Shown here: positions 45,907 to 54,684 of the stretch, one piece after another
How the letters are laid out: every line of letters starts with the position of its first letter
Numbering within the stretch: the stretch's first letter is position 1
From: Holophagae bacterium
GTDB lineage: Bacteria > Acidobacteriota > Holophagae > Acanthopleuribacterales > Acanthopleuribacteraceae
Assembly (NCBI GenBank): GCA_029263455.1
Contig: JAJCXM010000022.1
Location: forward strand, 186,001 to 250,000
Direction: 5' to 3'
Length of the DNA: 64,000 nt
Program-made: the position numbers and the translations under genes
The notes under the pieces: model-generated
Told to the model about the DNA's origin: nothing
Databases searched by the model: none
What the model saw: the letters and a program-made list of their open reading frames with translations, nothing else

Positions 45907-46600
45907 CAGAAACCCCCTGCTCGATTGGGTAGCTCGTGGCGTCTTCTAACGCCAATATTCTATCACAGCGACTGGCTAGCTCCGGGTTGTGGGTGACCAA
46001 TAGGCATGCGATCGCCCTCTCAGCTTGCAGTTCGCGCAGCACATCGAAGATCCGTTGTCCGGATTCGACGTCGAGATTACCAGTCGGTTCGTCCGCTAGT
46101 ATCAAATTAGGCTCAGTCATCAAAGCGCGTGCGATTGCTACCCTTTGCTGCTCGCCTCCGCTCAATTGGGATGGGCGATGATCAAGCCGGTGATTGAGTC
46201 CTAATCGGCCAAGCAATTGACTCGCGCGTTGTTCGGCTTTTTGAATCGACCAACCGGCAATGATGCCTTTTATCATCGCGTTCTCGAGTGCATTAAACTC
46301 GGGCAACAGCTGGTTAAATTGAAAGATGTAACCGATTTGATGCTGACGATACCTGTCCCATGACTCGGGAGACCAACCGCTGACATCATCATTCTGGTAC
46401 AGCATGCGGCCGCTATCCGCTCTATCGAGCCCACCGATAAGGTTCAACAAGGTCGTCTTGCCGCTACCTGATCGCCCAACGACGGCTAATAGTTCGCCGG
46501 GTGCTACCTGCATCGTCAGGCTGTGCAGAACTTGTACATCAGCCTGACCATTCCAGTAAGATTTATGAATCGCGTCCAACTGCAACAAAGCCTCACTCAT
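45899..46600 (-). CDS. lolD: Lipoprotein-releasing ABC ATPase LolD
   Basis: 233 aa. Walker A GRSGSGKTTLLNLIGGLD, Q-loop IGYIFQFNQLLPEFNALENA, signature LSGGEQQRVAIARALM, Walker B LILADEPTGNLD. The LPEFNALEN segment is diagnostic for the LolD/MacB group. Powers lipoprotein release with LolC/E, encoded by the overlapping upstream gene. Confidence 0.93.
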   Translation of the reverse strand: MSEALLQLDAIHKSYWNGQADVQVLHSLTMQVAPGELLAVVGRSGSGKTTLLNLIGGLDRADSGRMLYQNDDVSGWSPESWDRYRQHQIGYIFQFNQLLPEFNALENAMIKGIIAGWSIQKAEQRASQLLGRLGLNHRLDHRPSQLSGGEQQRVAIARALMTEPNLILADEPTGNLDVESGQRIFDVLRELQAERAIACLLVTHNPELASRCDRILALEDATSYPIEQGVSDV

Positions 46601-47855
46601 AACGCAAGGCCTCCGCCGCGTCCAGGGAGGCCGCTTGCCAGGCCGGATAAAATGAAGAAAACAAAGCGATAATCAATGAACCCGCTGCGACCACAGCTAC
46701 TTCCCATGGGTTAATCTCAAAGGGCAGGTAGTTCAATACTTCATAAACGTCAGAATTGACCTTTAGTAGCTTAGTTCTGTCAGCCCATGTTGCAAGGCCG
46801 ACGCCTAAGAGCGAGCCAGATAAAGTGCCCCACAAGGACAAGGTCAATCCTTGACGGACAAAGATGGTCAAAATCATGCGTTTACTTGCGCCCATGGCCT
46901 TTAAGATACCTATGTCGCGGTGTTTTTCCATGACCAACATAATAAGGGCCGAAATCATATTTAAAGCCACGATCATCATAATTAGGCTGATGATTAACGT
47001 AGTGCCCCATTTTTCGAGTTTCAGGGCGTCCAAGAGTCCAACATTGATATCTCTAAGATCAATGACTCTCGCATTGAAGGGCATATCTGGATGCCTACGC
47101 AAGAGCGACTTGGTAGCATCGAGCGTCCTGACATCCTTGAGTTTGACTTGGATTTGGCTAATCTGTGTCGTGCCCAGCAACGACATGTATTCTTCTAATA
47201 AAACATAAGCAGATAAGCGGTCCAGATCAGAGCTTCCTGTTCTAAATATCGCGACGACCTCGAACGTTTTTTGTTTTAGTGAGCCCCGGTTTAGCGCTAG
47301 CGAGGGACTCGATACCTTAGGAACCATGACCCGCAAGACATCGCCGGTTGTGACGCCAAGTTTTCCTGCCAGATCGTAACCAAGGACAATCCCTGGTCTG
47401 GTTGATGTTGGGCGCTGCTCCAGGAATCCCAAGGAGCCCAGTACCATCTCTTGCAGGCTTTCATTTACCAGCAGTTCGTCGTCTGGGATGATGCCTTTAA
47501 TCTGTGCCGGAGCAATCATTTGTTGGCCGCGGGTCAATAAAGCCCACTCGCTTACTTGATAAGAAATCGCAGCTACGCTGTCTATGTTTTCTAAAAGTTG
47601 ACTTATGGTTCGTATGTCTTCTTTTGCAAAACCAGGCGCTGTCCAGTCGACGTGTGTGATGCTTAAGAGACCGGTTGAGCCGATCAAGCTGCGTAAAAAA
47701 GCGCTACGCATGCCGTTATGAACCGACAGACCTATGTTCAAAGCCGCCACACCCAACGTGATTCCCAGAAGCGTTATCAGTGAAATAACACCAATAAATG
47801 CTTGTTTGCGCTTGGCCCGTAAATAGCGTTTTGCAATATATGCAGAAAAGGTCAC
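46593..47855 (-). CDS. lolE: Lipoprotein-releasing system permease LolC/LolE
   Basis: 420 aa. Four transmembrane helices, one at the N-terminus (AFIGVISLITLLGITLGVAA) and three in the C-terminal third, enclose a large periplasmic MacB-like domain. The cytoplasmic LKAMGASKRMIL loop is the LolD contact. Only one such permease is present, so it probably forms a homodimer; the assignment as LolC or LolE is not resolved. Confidence 0.9.
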   Translation of the reverse strand: MTFSAYIAKRYLRAKRKQAFIGVISLITLLGITLGVAALNIGLSVHNGMRSAFLRSLIGSTGLLSITHVDWTAPGFAKEDIRTISQLLENIDSVAAISYQVSEWALLTRGQQMIAPAQIKGIIPDDELLVNESLQEMVLGSLGFLEQRPTSTRPGIVLGYDLAGKLGVTTGDVLRVMVPKVSSPSLALNRGSLKQKTFEVVAIFRTGSSDLDRLSAYVLLEEYMSLLGTTQISQIQVKLKDVRTLDATKSLLRRHPDMPFNARVIDLRDINVGLLDALKLEKWGTTLIISLIMMIVALNMISALIMLVMEKHRDIGILKAMGASKRMILTIFVRQGLTLSLWGTLSGSLLGVGLATWADRTKLLKVNSDVYEVLNYLPFEINPWEVAVVAAGSLIIALFSSFYPAWQAASLDAAEALRYE

Positions 47856-47874
47856 GTGTGAAATCCCTCAGTGT

Positions 47875-48633
47875 TTATGGGTTTGGGCCCGGTCGAAATC
47901 GCGTCGCTGTTGAGCTGGATAGGATACTGTTTCGTTTTGAGAAAAGTGCCGATAAGGATTCAAAACACTGTTTGACTTTATCAATGTCAGGCGATTTGCA
48001 GGTTATTTTGGTCCACGCGTCCTGGCCCATTCCACTTGGATAAGATCCAATTTCGATCTCTGAAAACTCTTGCTGCACCATTTCGAGCTCAGCCGCAAAC
48101 TGCGACTCCGGCTCTTTGACGTCCAATGAAGCGATAAAAATATGAGGCTGTGTGGGTAAGAGTTTGAGCAGCGCATCGAATTTACGCACGAATAACTCAG
48201 GAAGGCCGGGTAAGGCAAAACAATTGGCAACTTTGATGAGAGGCCAGCTGGTGGTTTTCGTATCGATGAGTTGGGCTTGATCGGGCAACATGGCCATTCT
48301 TAGGTGGCCCGCAGTGATTTTGTCGGCAAAAAACGAACGCATCCGCTGCTCCATGCCGGGATGAAGGGTCAGCGAACAATCGAATGCATCGGCAAAAGCG
48401 CGCATGGTGACGTCATCGTGTGTCGGGCCTAGCCCTCCTGAAGTGACCACCCAATCGCTGCTGGCGCTTAGTTCACGAATGGCCTGGCTGATGGTGAGTA
48501 CCTCGTCGGCCACAATGCGAACCTCGCGCACACGGTGCCCAGATGCCCCGAACTGCGCCAACATATGTGTGATGTTGACGTCGTGGACTTGGCCCGATAG
48601 CAATTCGTTGCCAATGACTAAAATAGATATCAC
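47875..48633 (-). CDS. CinA-type MoCF-fold protein, 252 aa
   Basis: GTG at 48633 is chosen because AGGAG precedes it; a longer frame runs through the likely promoter. Contains ILVIGNELLSGQVHDVNITH, SSDWVVTSGGLGPTHDDVTM and FALPGLPELF, the N-terminal domain of CinA-type proteins (often FAD/ADP-ribose pyrophosphatase-linked). The C-terminal nicotinamide-nucleotide amidase domain of full CinA is missing. It lies 19 bases upstream of the lolE gene, so it is probably first in the envelope operon. Confidence 0.85.
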   Translation of the reverse strand: MISILVIGNELLSGQVHDVNITHMLAQFGASGHRVREVRIVADEVLTISQAIRELSASSDWVVTSGGLGPTHDDVTMRAFADAFDCSLTLHPGMEQRMRSFFADKITAGHLRMAMLPDQAQLIDTKTTSWPLIKVANCFALPGLPELFVRKFDALLKLLPTQPHIFIASLDVKEPESQFAAELEMVQQEFSEIEIGSYPSGMGQDAWTKITCKSPDIDKVKQCFESLSALFSKRNSILSSSTATRFRPGPNP

Positions 48634-48660
48634 CCAAGGTCTCCTCTGCTGGGAGCAGGC

Positions 48661-48666
48661 ATTATA
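48661..48666 (-). promoter_or_regulatory. Possible -10 box before the CinA-type gene
   Basis: TATAAT on the minus strand, 27 bases before the GTG start; no clear -35 at 16-18 bases. Confidence 0.4.
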
Positions 48667-48742
48667 ACGCAGCCCTAAAGTCAGCACTGCATCTTGTATA
48701 CGTCAAGATGACGTCTTTAGGGCTGATCGATTGCCTAAATTG

Positions 48743-48772
48743 TTGATACGAGCGGCTGGCACAAATTATGCT
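48743..48772 (+). promoter_or_regulatory. Sigma-70-like promoter of the HtrA gene
   Basis: TTGATA (48743-48748), 18-base spacer, TATGCT (48767-48772), then a 44-base leader with GGGAGG before the start. Confidence 0.6.
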
Positions 48773-48816
48773 CAAACCGAAAGCGATTGGAAATTGTCGA
48801 AGGGAGGCATTGATTC

Positions 48817-50220
48817 ATGAAGAAAGCGACGATAACAGCGTTTTTGATTTTTGCAGGTGTGGTAGGCGTTCTGGCAGGTGGCAGTAAGCTGGCGGTTGCT
48901 CAGGAAGTAACCCAATCCTTTCCCTCGATTGCGGATCTAGCGGAAGTTTTGAGCCCCACCGTTGTCTATATCGAAAATATTGAGCGCCAAGCCCGTAGCG
49001 ACGTGCCAGAATCACATAACAACCCCTATTTCCGTCATTTTTTCGGTGATCCCAACGGTCCACGAACGGGTGCTGGTTCAGGCGTTATCGTATCCGGAGA
49101 TGGTCACATTATCACCAACCATCATGTCGTAGATCGCGCCGATGAAATTCAGGTGACGCTTACAGATGGACGGGTTTTCCCGGCTGAAGTAATTGGGTCA
49201 GATCCTGAAATCGATCTGGCCGTTATCAAAATTAAGGCTGATGACCTGTTTTATGCCAAATTGGGACGGTCGCAACCGGTGCGAGTCGGTGATTGGGTGG
49301 TAGCCATTGGCAATCCACTGGGCTACCGATATACCGTGACTTTTGGAATCGTCAGTGCCTTAAGCCGAGGCAACGGGCTTAATCATATTGAGAATTATAT
49401 TCAAACAGACGCTGCCATTAATCGCGGTAACTCGGGTGGACCACTCATCAATATGAAAGGCGAAGTGATTGGTATAAACACAGCCATTTCCGCCGATGGC
49501 CAGAATATAGGGTTTGCCGTTCCTATGGATCTTATTCGACCTTCATATGATCAGATCATTGAGTCTGGAAGCGTTTCGCGCGGCGCCTTAGGTATTCGTC
49601 TACAGCCACTGACGCCTGAGCTGAAGGAATATTACGGAACGAGCAAAGGCGTTTTGGTAGCAGATGTGCCAGCCGGGCCCGCACAAAGGGCAGGGATCAA
49701 GCAAGGTGATTTGATTACGGCCTTTAATGGCGAAGAAGTTGAAAACTCGGCGCAACTTATCTCTCGCGTTGCGGTTAATCGACCAGGCAAGGAAATCACT
49801 TTAACCGTTGTTAGAGATGGCAAGGAGAGTCAGTTTAGTTTCAAACTAGGCGACCGTAAGCAAATCTTCTCAGGTGTGGCTGTTTCGGAGTCGAGTGCGC
49901 CCGAAAACGAGAGTGTTCAAACCGTTAAACTCGACGAGTTGGGTGTTGTTCTGGAGCGTATCGGTGAACAGCAGGCAGCGACTGGATTCTACCAGGCTGG
50001 CGACTATGTGATCAGCGAAATAGCCGCCGACAGTCCGCTACGCGAAAAGGGTGCAGCGCCTGGCCTTGTTCTCATTCGCATCAACGATCTTGATGTGACG
50101 CCCATTAACATCAAAAAAATAAGGGCCGAACTAAACGCGAGTGGTGTTGTGAGATTGCAAATTAAGAGCGATCGAGGCACGCGCTTGATTGGCGTGCGAC
50201 CGCTGGTCAATCAGAATTAG
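48817..50220 (+). CDS. degP: HtrA/DegP-type periplasmic serine protease, 467 aa
   Basis: Signal peptide or anchor MKKATITAFLIFAGVVGVLA. Catalytic triad: His103 in TNHHVVDR, Asp133 in EIDLAVIK, Ser206 in GNSGGPL. Two PDZ domains follow, the first with LVADVPAGPAQRAGIKQGDL, the second less conserved. Degrades or refolds damaged envelope proteins. Single gene, convergent with smr (4-base overlap). Confidence 0.93.
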   Translation: MKKATITAFLIFAGVVGVLAGGSKLAVAQEVTQSFPSIADLAEVLSPTVVYIENIERQARSDVPESHNNPYFRHFFGDPNGPRTGAGSGVIVSGDGHIITNHHVVDRADEIQVTLTDGRVFPAEVIGSDPEIDLAVIKIKADDLFYAKLGRSQPVRVGDWVVAIGNPLGYRYTVTFGIVSALSRGNGLNHIENYIQTDAAINRGNSGGPLINMKGEVIGINTAISADGQNIGFAVPMDLIRPSYDQIIESGSVSRGALGIRLQPLTPELKEYYGTSKGVLVADVPAGPAQRAGIKQGDLITAFNGEEVENSAQLISRVAVNRPGKEITLTVVRDGKESQFSFKLGDRKQIFSGVAVSESSAPENESVQTVKLDELGVVLERIGEQQAATGFYQAGDYVISEIAADSPLREKGAAPGLVLIRINDLDVTPINIKKIRAELNASGVVRLQIKSDRGTRLIGVRPLVNQN

Positions 50221-50720
50221 CGGCCTCTAAGGTAAAGAACCAATGCGCCCGCGCCGCCCATGGCGCGTGGCGCCTCCGCATAGCTGTGGACGAATCTTGC
50301 GCCTGGACCCTTGATCCAGCTTTCAACGGTTGGCTTCAGCACTGGCGCACGCATTGCGTTGTGTTTTCCTTTGCCGGTAACCACGATTAAGCTCGTGACA
50401 TTATTTGTGAATGCTTGGATCACAAAACGGGAAAGGATCTGAAGAGCCTGTGTCCTTGTGTTTCCGTGGAGATCTAGCACTTCTTGAACATCAAATGTGG
50501 ATTTCTTGGCAAGTTTAAGCTTACTGGCTTCAAGAGTCAGTGTCCTTGCTGGTGGATCTGGAGGATGTAGCTCGTCATTCAAGGCCGACAAAAACAGTTC
50601 GCGATCTTGATCGCTTGAGGCGTCTCGCTTGCGTGGTTGCGCTGCTGGCCCGTTAAGTGGGGTCACATTCAGTTGGGCCATCGTCTTTACGAAAGATTGC
50701 TTTGAATCAGGATTAGTCAT
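50217..50720 (-). CDS. Smr-domain protein, 167 aa
   Basis: C-terminal Smr domain with VLDLHGNTRTQALQILSRFV and VVTGKGKHN, ending GGAGALVLYLRGR, the usual DLHG, TGxG and GG landmarks of Smr nucleases and MutS2 tails. The N-terminal half is basic and disordered. Acts on nucleic acid, substrate unknown. Its start overlaps the Wza-like gene stop. Confidence 0.9.
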   Translation of the reverse strand: MTNPDSKQSFVKTMAQLNVTPLNGPAAQPRKRDASSDQDRELFLSALNDELHPPDPPARTLTLEASKLKLAKKSTFDVQEVLDLHGNTRTQALQILSRFVIQAFTNNVTSLIVVTGKGKHNAMRAPVLKPTVESWIKGPGARFVHSYAEAPRAMGGAGALVLYLRGR

Positions 50721-51511
50721 GGGACGATCACGATGTCGTTGGCAACGATGGTGAAATCATCCTCCTTGCCAGCCTTAATGTTTTTAACGTTGACTTTGAA
50801 CTCCGCGAATTTGCCATCGCTTTGACGTTTAACCATGACCTTCTTTTGTCGCGCGTAGTCGGTTAGTCCACCCGCTTTGGCGATAACTTGCATCAGGGTC
50901 ACCGGTTCTTTGCTCGAAAATTTCAATTCTCCCGGTCTCACGACTTCGCCTGTCACATAAACAGAAAAGGCGATATCCAAAGGTACGTTGACCGTGTCGC
51001 CTGGAAAGATAGGAATGTTTAGATGGGACTTACCTTGGTTAAGTAGAGCGTCTAGGTCGATCTGCAAGGTCGCACCTATACCTTTGTCAGATCTACGTAT
51101 GACTAATAATTTGTCGCTGGCATTTTCTGTCACGCCGCCAGCTTGACTAAGGACATGCAAGAGGTCGATATCATACGTGATCGTAATTTGGCCCGGTCTG
51201 TTTACGGCGCCGATAACGGAAACGGGCCGCGATCTTTGCTGTTTCACTTTGACGATGACTTGTGGGTCATTTAGATAACTCTTGGCTAATCGCTCGGTAA
51301 TGAGATCTTGTAACTGCTGAGCGCTAAGGTCCTTTACCAAGAGTTGATTCAGGTAGGGAAGGTTGATTGCGCCGACGTTGTCTACTTGATATTCGCCGTT
51401 GATCTCGTCGAGGTTAAGTACTTGAATATCAAGCAAATCGCCCGGACCCAAGGTGAATTCTTGCGCCCTCAAGCAAGGCGCGAGGATCAATATTGTAAAG
51501 AGGAGCCGCAT
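50717..51511 (-). CDS. Polysaccharide export protein (Wza-like), 264 aa
   Basis: Signal peptide MRLLFTILILAPCLRAQ. Poly-export domain FTLGPGDLLDIQVLNLDEIN then VDNVGAINLPYLNQ, followed by two SLBB domains (VSVIGAVNRPGQITITYD and VYVTGEVVRPGELKF). Lacks a clear lipobox Cys at the cleavage point and lacks the C-terminal barrel helix of Wza. Likely part of an export channel whose partners are elsewhere. Confidence 0.9.
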   Translation of the reverse strand: MRLLFTILILAPCLRAQEFTLGPGDLLDIQVLNLDEINGEYQVDNVGAINLPYLNQLLVKDLSAQQLQDLITERLAKSYLNDPQVIVKVKQQRSRPVSVIGAVNRPGQITITYDIDLLHVLSQAGGVTENASDKLLVIRRSDKGIGATLQIDLDALLNQGKSHLNIPIFPGDTVNVPLDIAFSVYVTGEVVRPGELKFSSKEPVTLMQVIAKAGGLTDYARQKKVMVKRQSDGKFAEFKVNVKNIKAGKEDDFTIVANDIVIVP

Positions 51512-51623
51512 GAGTTAGTACCCCGTGTGTGTCGTCGCGATTAATTGCGCTTCTGGCGCATCATGTGCCATTATAGTCGAGACAGATCGGGAACAGCTCC
51601 TCGCTTCGCTAAAGTGTGACTTT

Positions 51624-51644
51624 GGCACGGGATTATATCGTGCC
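51624..51644. repeat. Inverted repeat upstream of rpsO
   Basis: GGCACG at 51624-51629 and CGTGCC at 51639-51644 around GGATTATAT. Between divergent genes; may be an operator or attenuator. Confidence 0.5.
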
Positions 51645-51659
51645 CTTATTGAAAAACCT

Positions 51660-51689
51660 TTGGAGAAGGCGGGAGTGGTGTGTTAATAT
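51660..51689 (+). promoter_or_regulatory. Possible rpsO promoter
   Basis: TTGGAG (51660-51665), 18 bases, TAATAT (51684-51689); moderate match only. Confidence 0.35.
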
Positions 51690-51709
51690 CCCCCGGTTAT
51701 GCATTGAGG

Positions 51710-51732
51710 TCCGTACCTTTTAAGGTACAGGA
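51710..51732 (+). promoter_or_regulatory. Hairpin in the rpsO leader, candidate S15 autoregulatory site
   Basis: GTACCTT (51713-51719) pairs with AAGGTAC (51722-51728), extended by TCC/GGA around one bulged A. It lies 24 bases before the rpsO start and 9 before the GGAG. S15 represses its own mRNA through leader structures in several phyla; whether this one does is inferred. Confidence 0.5.
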
Positions 51733-51756
51733 TGTTTTTAGGAGTGGATCGAGACA

Positions 51757-52020
51757 ATGGACAAGATTACTAAACAATCGATCATCGAAAAGTATCGTAT
51801 TAACGCAAATGACACCGGTTCGCCGGAAGTTCAAATTGCCATTTTGACACAGCGAATAAACGAGTTAACCGAACATTTCAAGCTGCACTCGAGTGACCAT
51901 CACTCGCGACGCGGGTTGTTGAAAATGGTTGGTACTCGAAAACGTTTGTTGGAATATGTCCGCAATCAGGACGAGAAGCGGTACCAAGATGTGATAGGCA
52001 GCCTTGGCTTACGAAAGTAA
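51757..52020 (+). CDS. rpsO: 30S ribosomal protein S15
   Basis: 87 aa (E. coli 89). [20 protein letters not shown] and [20 protein letters not shown] are the conserved 16S-binding helices. Binds the central domain of 16S rRNA early in assembly. GGAG lies 12 bases before the ATG. Followed by a terminator, then pnp, the arrangement of many bacteria. Confidence 0.98.
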   Translation: MDKITKQSIIEKYRINANDTGSPEVQIAILTQRINELTEHFKLHSSDHHSRRGLLKMVGTRKRLLEYVRNQDEKRYQDVIGSLGLRK

Positions 52021-52035
52021 GTTGAGGCAATGAAC

Positions 52036-52066
52036 AAAGCCCCGACGTATTGTCGGGGCTTTTTTT
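52036..52066 (+). terminator. Rho-independent terminator after rpsO
   Basis: GCCCCGAC (52039-52046), loop GTATT, GTCGGGGC (52052-52059), seven T. Confidence 0.92.
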
Positions 52067-52112
52067 CTGTTTAAAGCGCCATAGGGGCGCAAATTTAGGA
52101 GAGATAAATATT

Positions 52113-54185
52113 ATGTTCCTTAAGGAAAGTGTCGAAATTGGTGGACACGAACTGTCGTTTGAGACAGGCCGAATTGCTAAGCAAGCGCATGGATCAGTTC
52201 TTGTGCGTTATGGCGATAGCATGGTACTTGCCACCTGTTGCGGGACGGAAGATGCCGATCCCGACAAACCTTTTTTTCCATTAACGGTCGAATACCGAGA
52301 GAATTATTATGCAGCGGGTCGTTTTCCTGGTGGCTTTTTTAAGCGCGAGGGCAGAATGAGCACTAAAGAGACGTTGGTCTCACGAATCATAGATCGCCCG
52401 CTAAGACCTATGTTCACTGAAGGCTACATGGGCGAAACCCAAGTCAGCTTATCAGTCATCTCATTTGACGGCATCAACGATACCGACGTTATGGCTATGG
52501 CCGGTGCTGCGGCAGCGACTTACTTGTCGCCGTTACCGTTTCCACACGCCCAGGCATCCGTTAGGGTAGGTCTGGTAGATGGTGAATTTATCGTCAACCC
52601 AAGTTACGAAGTACGAGCCAACAGTCAGTTGGACTTGGTCGTTTCCGGAACCAAAGACAGTATTGTCATGGTTGAAGCCGGTGGTAACTTTATCAGCGAA
52701 GATGTCATGGTTGATGCGTTGGAATTCGCTCAAATCGAAATCGGCAAAATTGTCACGCTTATTGAGAAGATGGGCGAAAAGTTAGCTATTCAACGGTGGG
52801 AAATTCAACCTCCAGAAATTGACCAGGAATTTTACGACAGTCTTGCTGGCGAATTCAGTTCGCGAGTTGTTGAGGCCATGTCAGTTAAAGGCAAAAAGAT
52901 TTCTGAGAAAGCGGTTTCAAATCTCAAAAAAGAAGTAAAAGATCGCTTTGAAGACGATGAAGTAAAGCAAAAGCTTGCGAGCAAGTATTTTGGTCTAATT
53001 AAAGAAAAGGCTTTTCGAAGCTATGTATTAGATCAACAGAAACGTGTCGACGGTCGTGGTTTTGAAGATATACGACCTATATCGATTGAGGTTGGCATCT
53101 TGCCAAGAGCTCACGGTAGTGCACTGTTTACGCGCGGTGAGACTCAGGCCTTAGTCAGTTTGACTTTGGGTACAAAATCCGACTCACAAATAGTCGACTC
53201 GTTAGTTGCGGAATCAAAAAAATCGTTCATGCTGCATTACAACTTCCCTTCATTTAGTGTGGGCGAAGTGCGGCCTTCTCGCGGGCCAGGCCGGCGTGAA
53301 ATCGGTCACGGTGCGTTGGCAGAACGTTCGCTGGATCCTGTCATTCCAAGCAATGATAAGTTTCCTTATACGATGCGTCTGGTCTCGGACATTATGGAAT
53401 CGAATGGTTCTAGCTCGATGGCTTCCGTGTGTGGTGGATCATTGGCGCTGGCTGATGCAGGCGTTCCGATTGATAAACCAATTGCAGGTGTGGCCATGGG
53501 CCTTGTCAAAGAGGGCGACAAATACGCGGTATTGAGCGATATCCAAGGAGCCGAAGACCATTACGGTGACATGGATTTCAAAGTGTCTGGAAGTGCCGAA
53601 GGTATCACGTCCTTGCAGATGGATATCAAAATCAAGGGCTTGACTAAGGACATTATGGCCGAGGCGTTGCACCAAGCACGACGCGGCCGCTTGCACATCC
53701 TTGAAAAGATGAATGCTGTGCTTGCCGAACCTAGAGATAGCTTCTCCGAGCATGCGCCTCAGATCATTGTCATCGACGTACCGATCGAAAAGATACGAGA
53801 TGTTATTGGGCCTGGCGGCAAAGTGATTCGTAGCATCGTCGAGAAAACCGGCGCCAAAGTAGATATCGAAGACAGTGGTAAGTGTTTTGTTACAGCACCC
53901 GATACCAAGTCTGGAGAAGCTGCTTGTAAGATGATTGCCGAATTGGTCGCCGTTCCAGAGGAAGGCAAGTCTTATCTTGGGCGCATCACACGTATCGTTG
54001 ATTTTGGCGCATTTGTCGAAATCCTTCCAGGAACAGAAGGTTTACTTCATATTTCCGAAATCGCCAATTATCGGGTAGCCAACGTTTCCGATGAACTACG
54101 TGAAGGTGAAGAGGTGATGGTTAAAGTCTTGTCCGTTGAACGAAACGGGAAGATGAAGCTTTCTCGCAAAGCTTTGCTTGAATAG
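52113..54185 (+). CDS. pnp: Polyribonucleotide nucleotidyltransferase (PNPase)
   Basis: 690 aa from ATG 52113 (AGGAG before it); the longer frame from 52050 covers the rpsO terminator. Two RNase PH domains: the first with RVLVRYGDSMVLATCCGTE-like strands, the second with FTRGETQALVSLTLGT and SDIMESNGSSSMASVCGGS (phosphate and catalytic site). C-terminal KH (VIGPGGKVIRSIVEKTGAKV) and S1 (GRITRIVDFGAFVEILPG) domains bind RNA. Degrades RNA from 3' ends with phosphate. Confidence 0.97.
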   Translation: MFLKESVEIGGHELSFETGRIAKQAHGSVLVRYGDSMVLATCCGTEDADPDKPFFPLTVEYRENYYAAGRFPGGFFKREGRMSTKETLVSRIIDRPLRPMFTEGYMGETQVSLSVISFDGINDTDVMAMAGAAAATYLSPLPFPHAQASVRVGLVDGEFIVNPSYEVRANSQLDLVVSGTKDSIVMVEAGGNFISEDVMVDALEFAQIEIGKIVTLIEKMGEKLAIQRWEIQPPEIDQEFYDSLAGEFSSRVVEAMSVKGKKISEKAVSNLKKEVKDRFEDDEVKQKLASKYFGLIKEKAFRSYVLDQQKRVDGRGFEDIRPISIEVGILPRAHGSALFTRGETQALVSLTLGTKSDSQIVDSLVAESKKSFMLHYNFPSFSVGEVRPSRGPGRREIGHGALAERSLDPVIPSNDKFPYTMRLVSDIMESNGSSSMASVCGGSLALADAGVPIDKPIAGVAMGLVKEGDKYAVLSDIQGAEDHYGDMDFKVSGSAEGITSLQMDIKIKGLTKDIMAEALHQARRGRLHILEKMNAVLAEPRDSFSEHAPQIIVIDVPIEKIRDVIGPGGKVIRSIVEKTGAKVDIEDSGKCFVTAPDTKSGEAACKMIAELVAVPEEGKSYLGRITRIVDFGAFVEILPGTEGLLHISEIANYRVANVSDELREGEEVMVKVLSVERNGKMKLSRKALLE

Positions 54186-54213
54186 TAGATACACCAAACC
54201 AAGCTAGTTCAAT

Positions 54214-54249
54214 GCGCCCTCGGGATCACTCCCTGGGGCGCTTTTTTTT
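54214..54249 (+). terminator. Rho-independent terminator after pnp
   Basis: GCGCCC-T-CGGG and CCC-T-GGGGCGC stem (54214-54241), then eight T. Confidence 0.9.
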
Positions 54250-54262
54250 GACTAGCTTGTGG

Positions 54263-54589
54263 TTACGCGGATTCGTGACTGCTGCGTAGACCGAAGTATT
54301 CGTCTAAGTTGTGACGCGCAAAGTAACGATAAATGTCGGGCTGCATGTTTGTTAAGCGAAGCTGGCCCTTAAATTTACCGATCGAATTCTTTGTAGACAC
54401 GAATAGGCTGACGCCTGATGCGTCGATGGTGCGTAACTGGCTCAAGTCTAGCACCAGCGCGCTAATCTCTTCACGGGTCATTGCCTTGAAAAAAGACTCT
54501 CTTAATCGAGCGATGTCTTCTAGACGAAGGTCGCCAACTAGATGAAAAACAATTTCAGGTGGATTGCACTCGTTGGTGACATTCAACAT
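54263..54589 (-). CDS. STAS-domain protein (anti-sigma antagonist type), 108 aa
   Basis: Single STAS domain: ALVLDLSQLRTIDASGVSLF holds the phosphorylatable Ser in DASG. Such proteins bind anti-sigma kinases when dephosphorylated, usually by RsbU/SpoIIE phosphatases like the one at 25669-27819. No anti-sigma kinase (HATPase) is next to it. C-terminal half (LRLTNMQPDIYRYFARHNLD) is the usual helical cap. Confidence 0.88.
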   Translation of the reverse strand: MLNVTNECNPPEIVFHLVGDLRLEDIARLRESFFKAMTREEISALVLDLSQLRTIDASGVSLFVSTKNSIGKFKGQLRLTNMQPDIYRYFARHNLDEYFGLRSSHESA

Positions 54590-54625
54590 CTACGACACTC
54601 TAATAGGGACGATTTTTTGGGAAAC

Positions 54626-54651
54626 AAAAAAGGGTCGCCTGCTGGCGACCC
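54626..54651 (-). terminator. Rho-independent terminator of the rng-pur-atp operon
   Basis: On the minus strand GGGTCGCC (54651-54644), loop AGCA, GGCGACCC (54639-54632), then six T. It lies 34 bases after the atpE stop. Confidence 0.88.
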
Positions 54652-54684
54652 TTTCGAGATGCTCGATTTGCAAGTTCTCAGGTC

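Noticed and set aside
51621-51640. TTGGCACGG resembling a sigma-54 -24 box
   Set aside because: No GC at the required 10-base spacing after GG.
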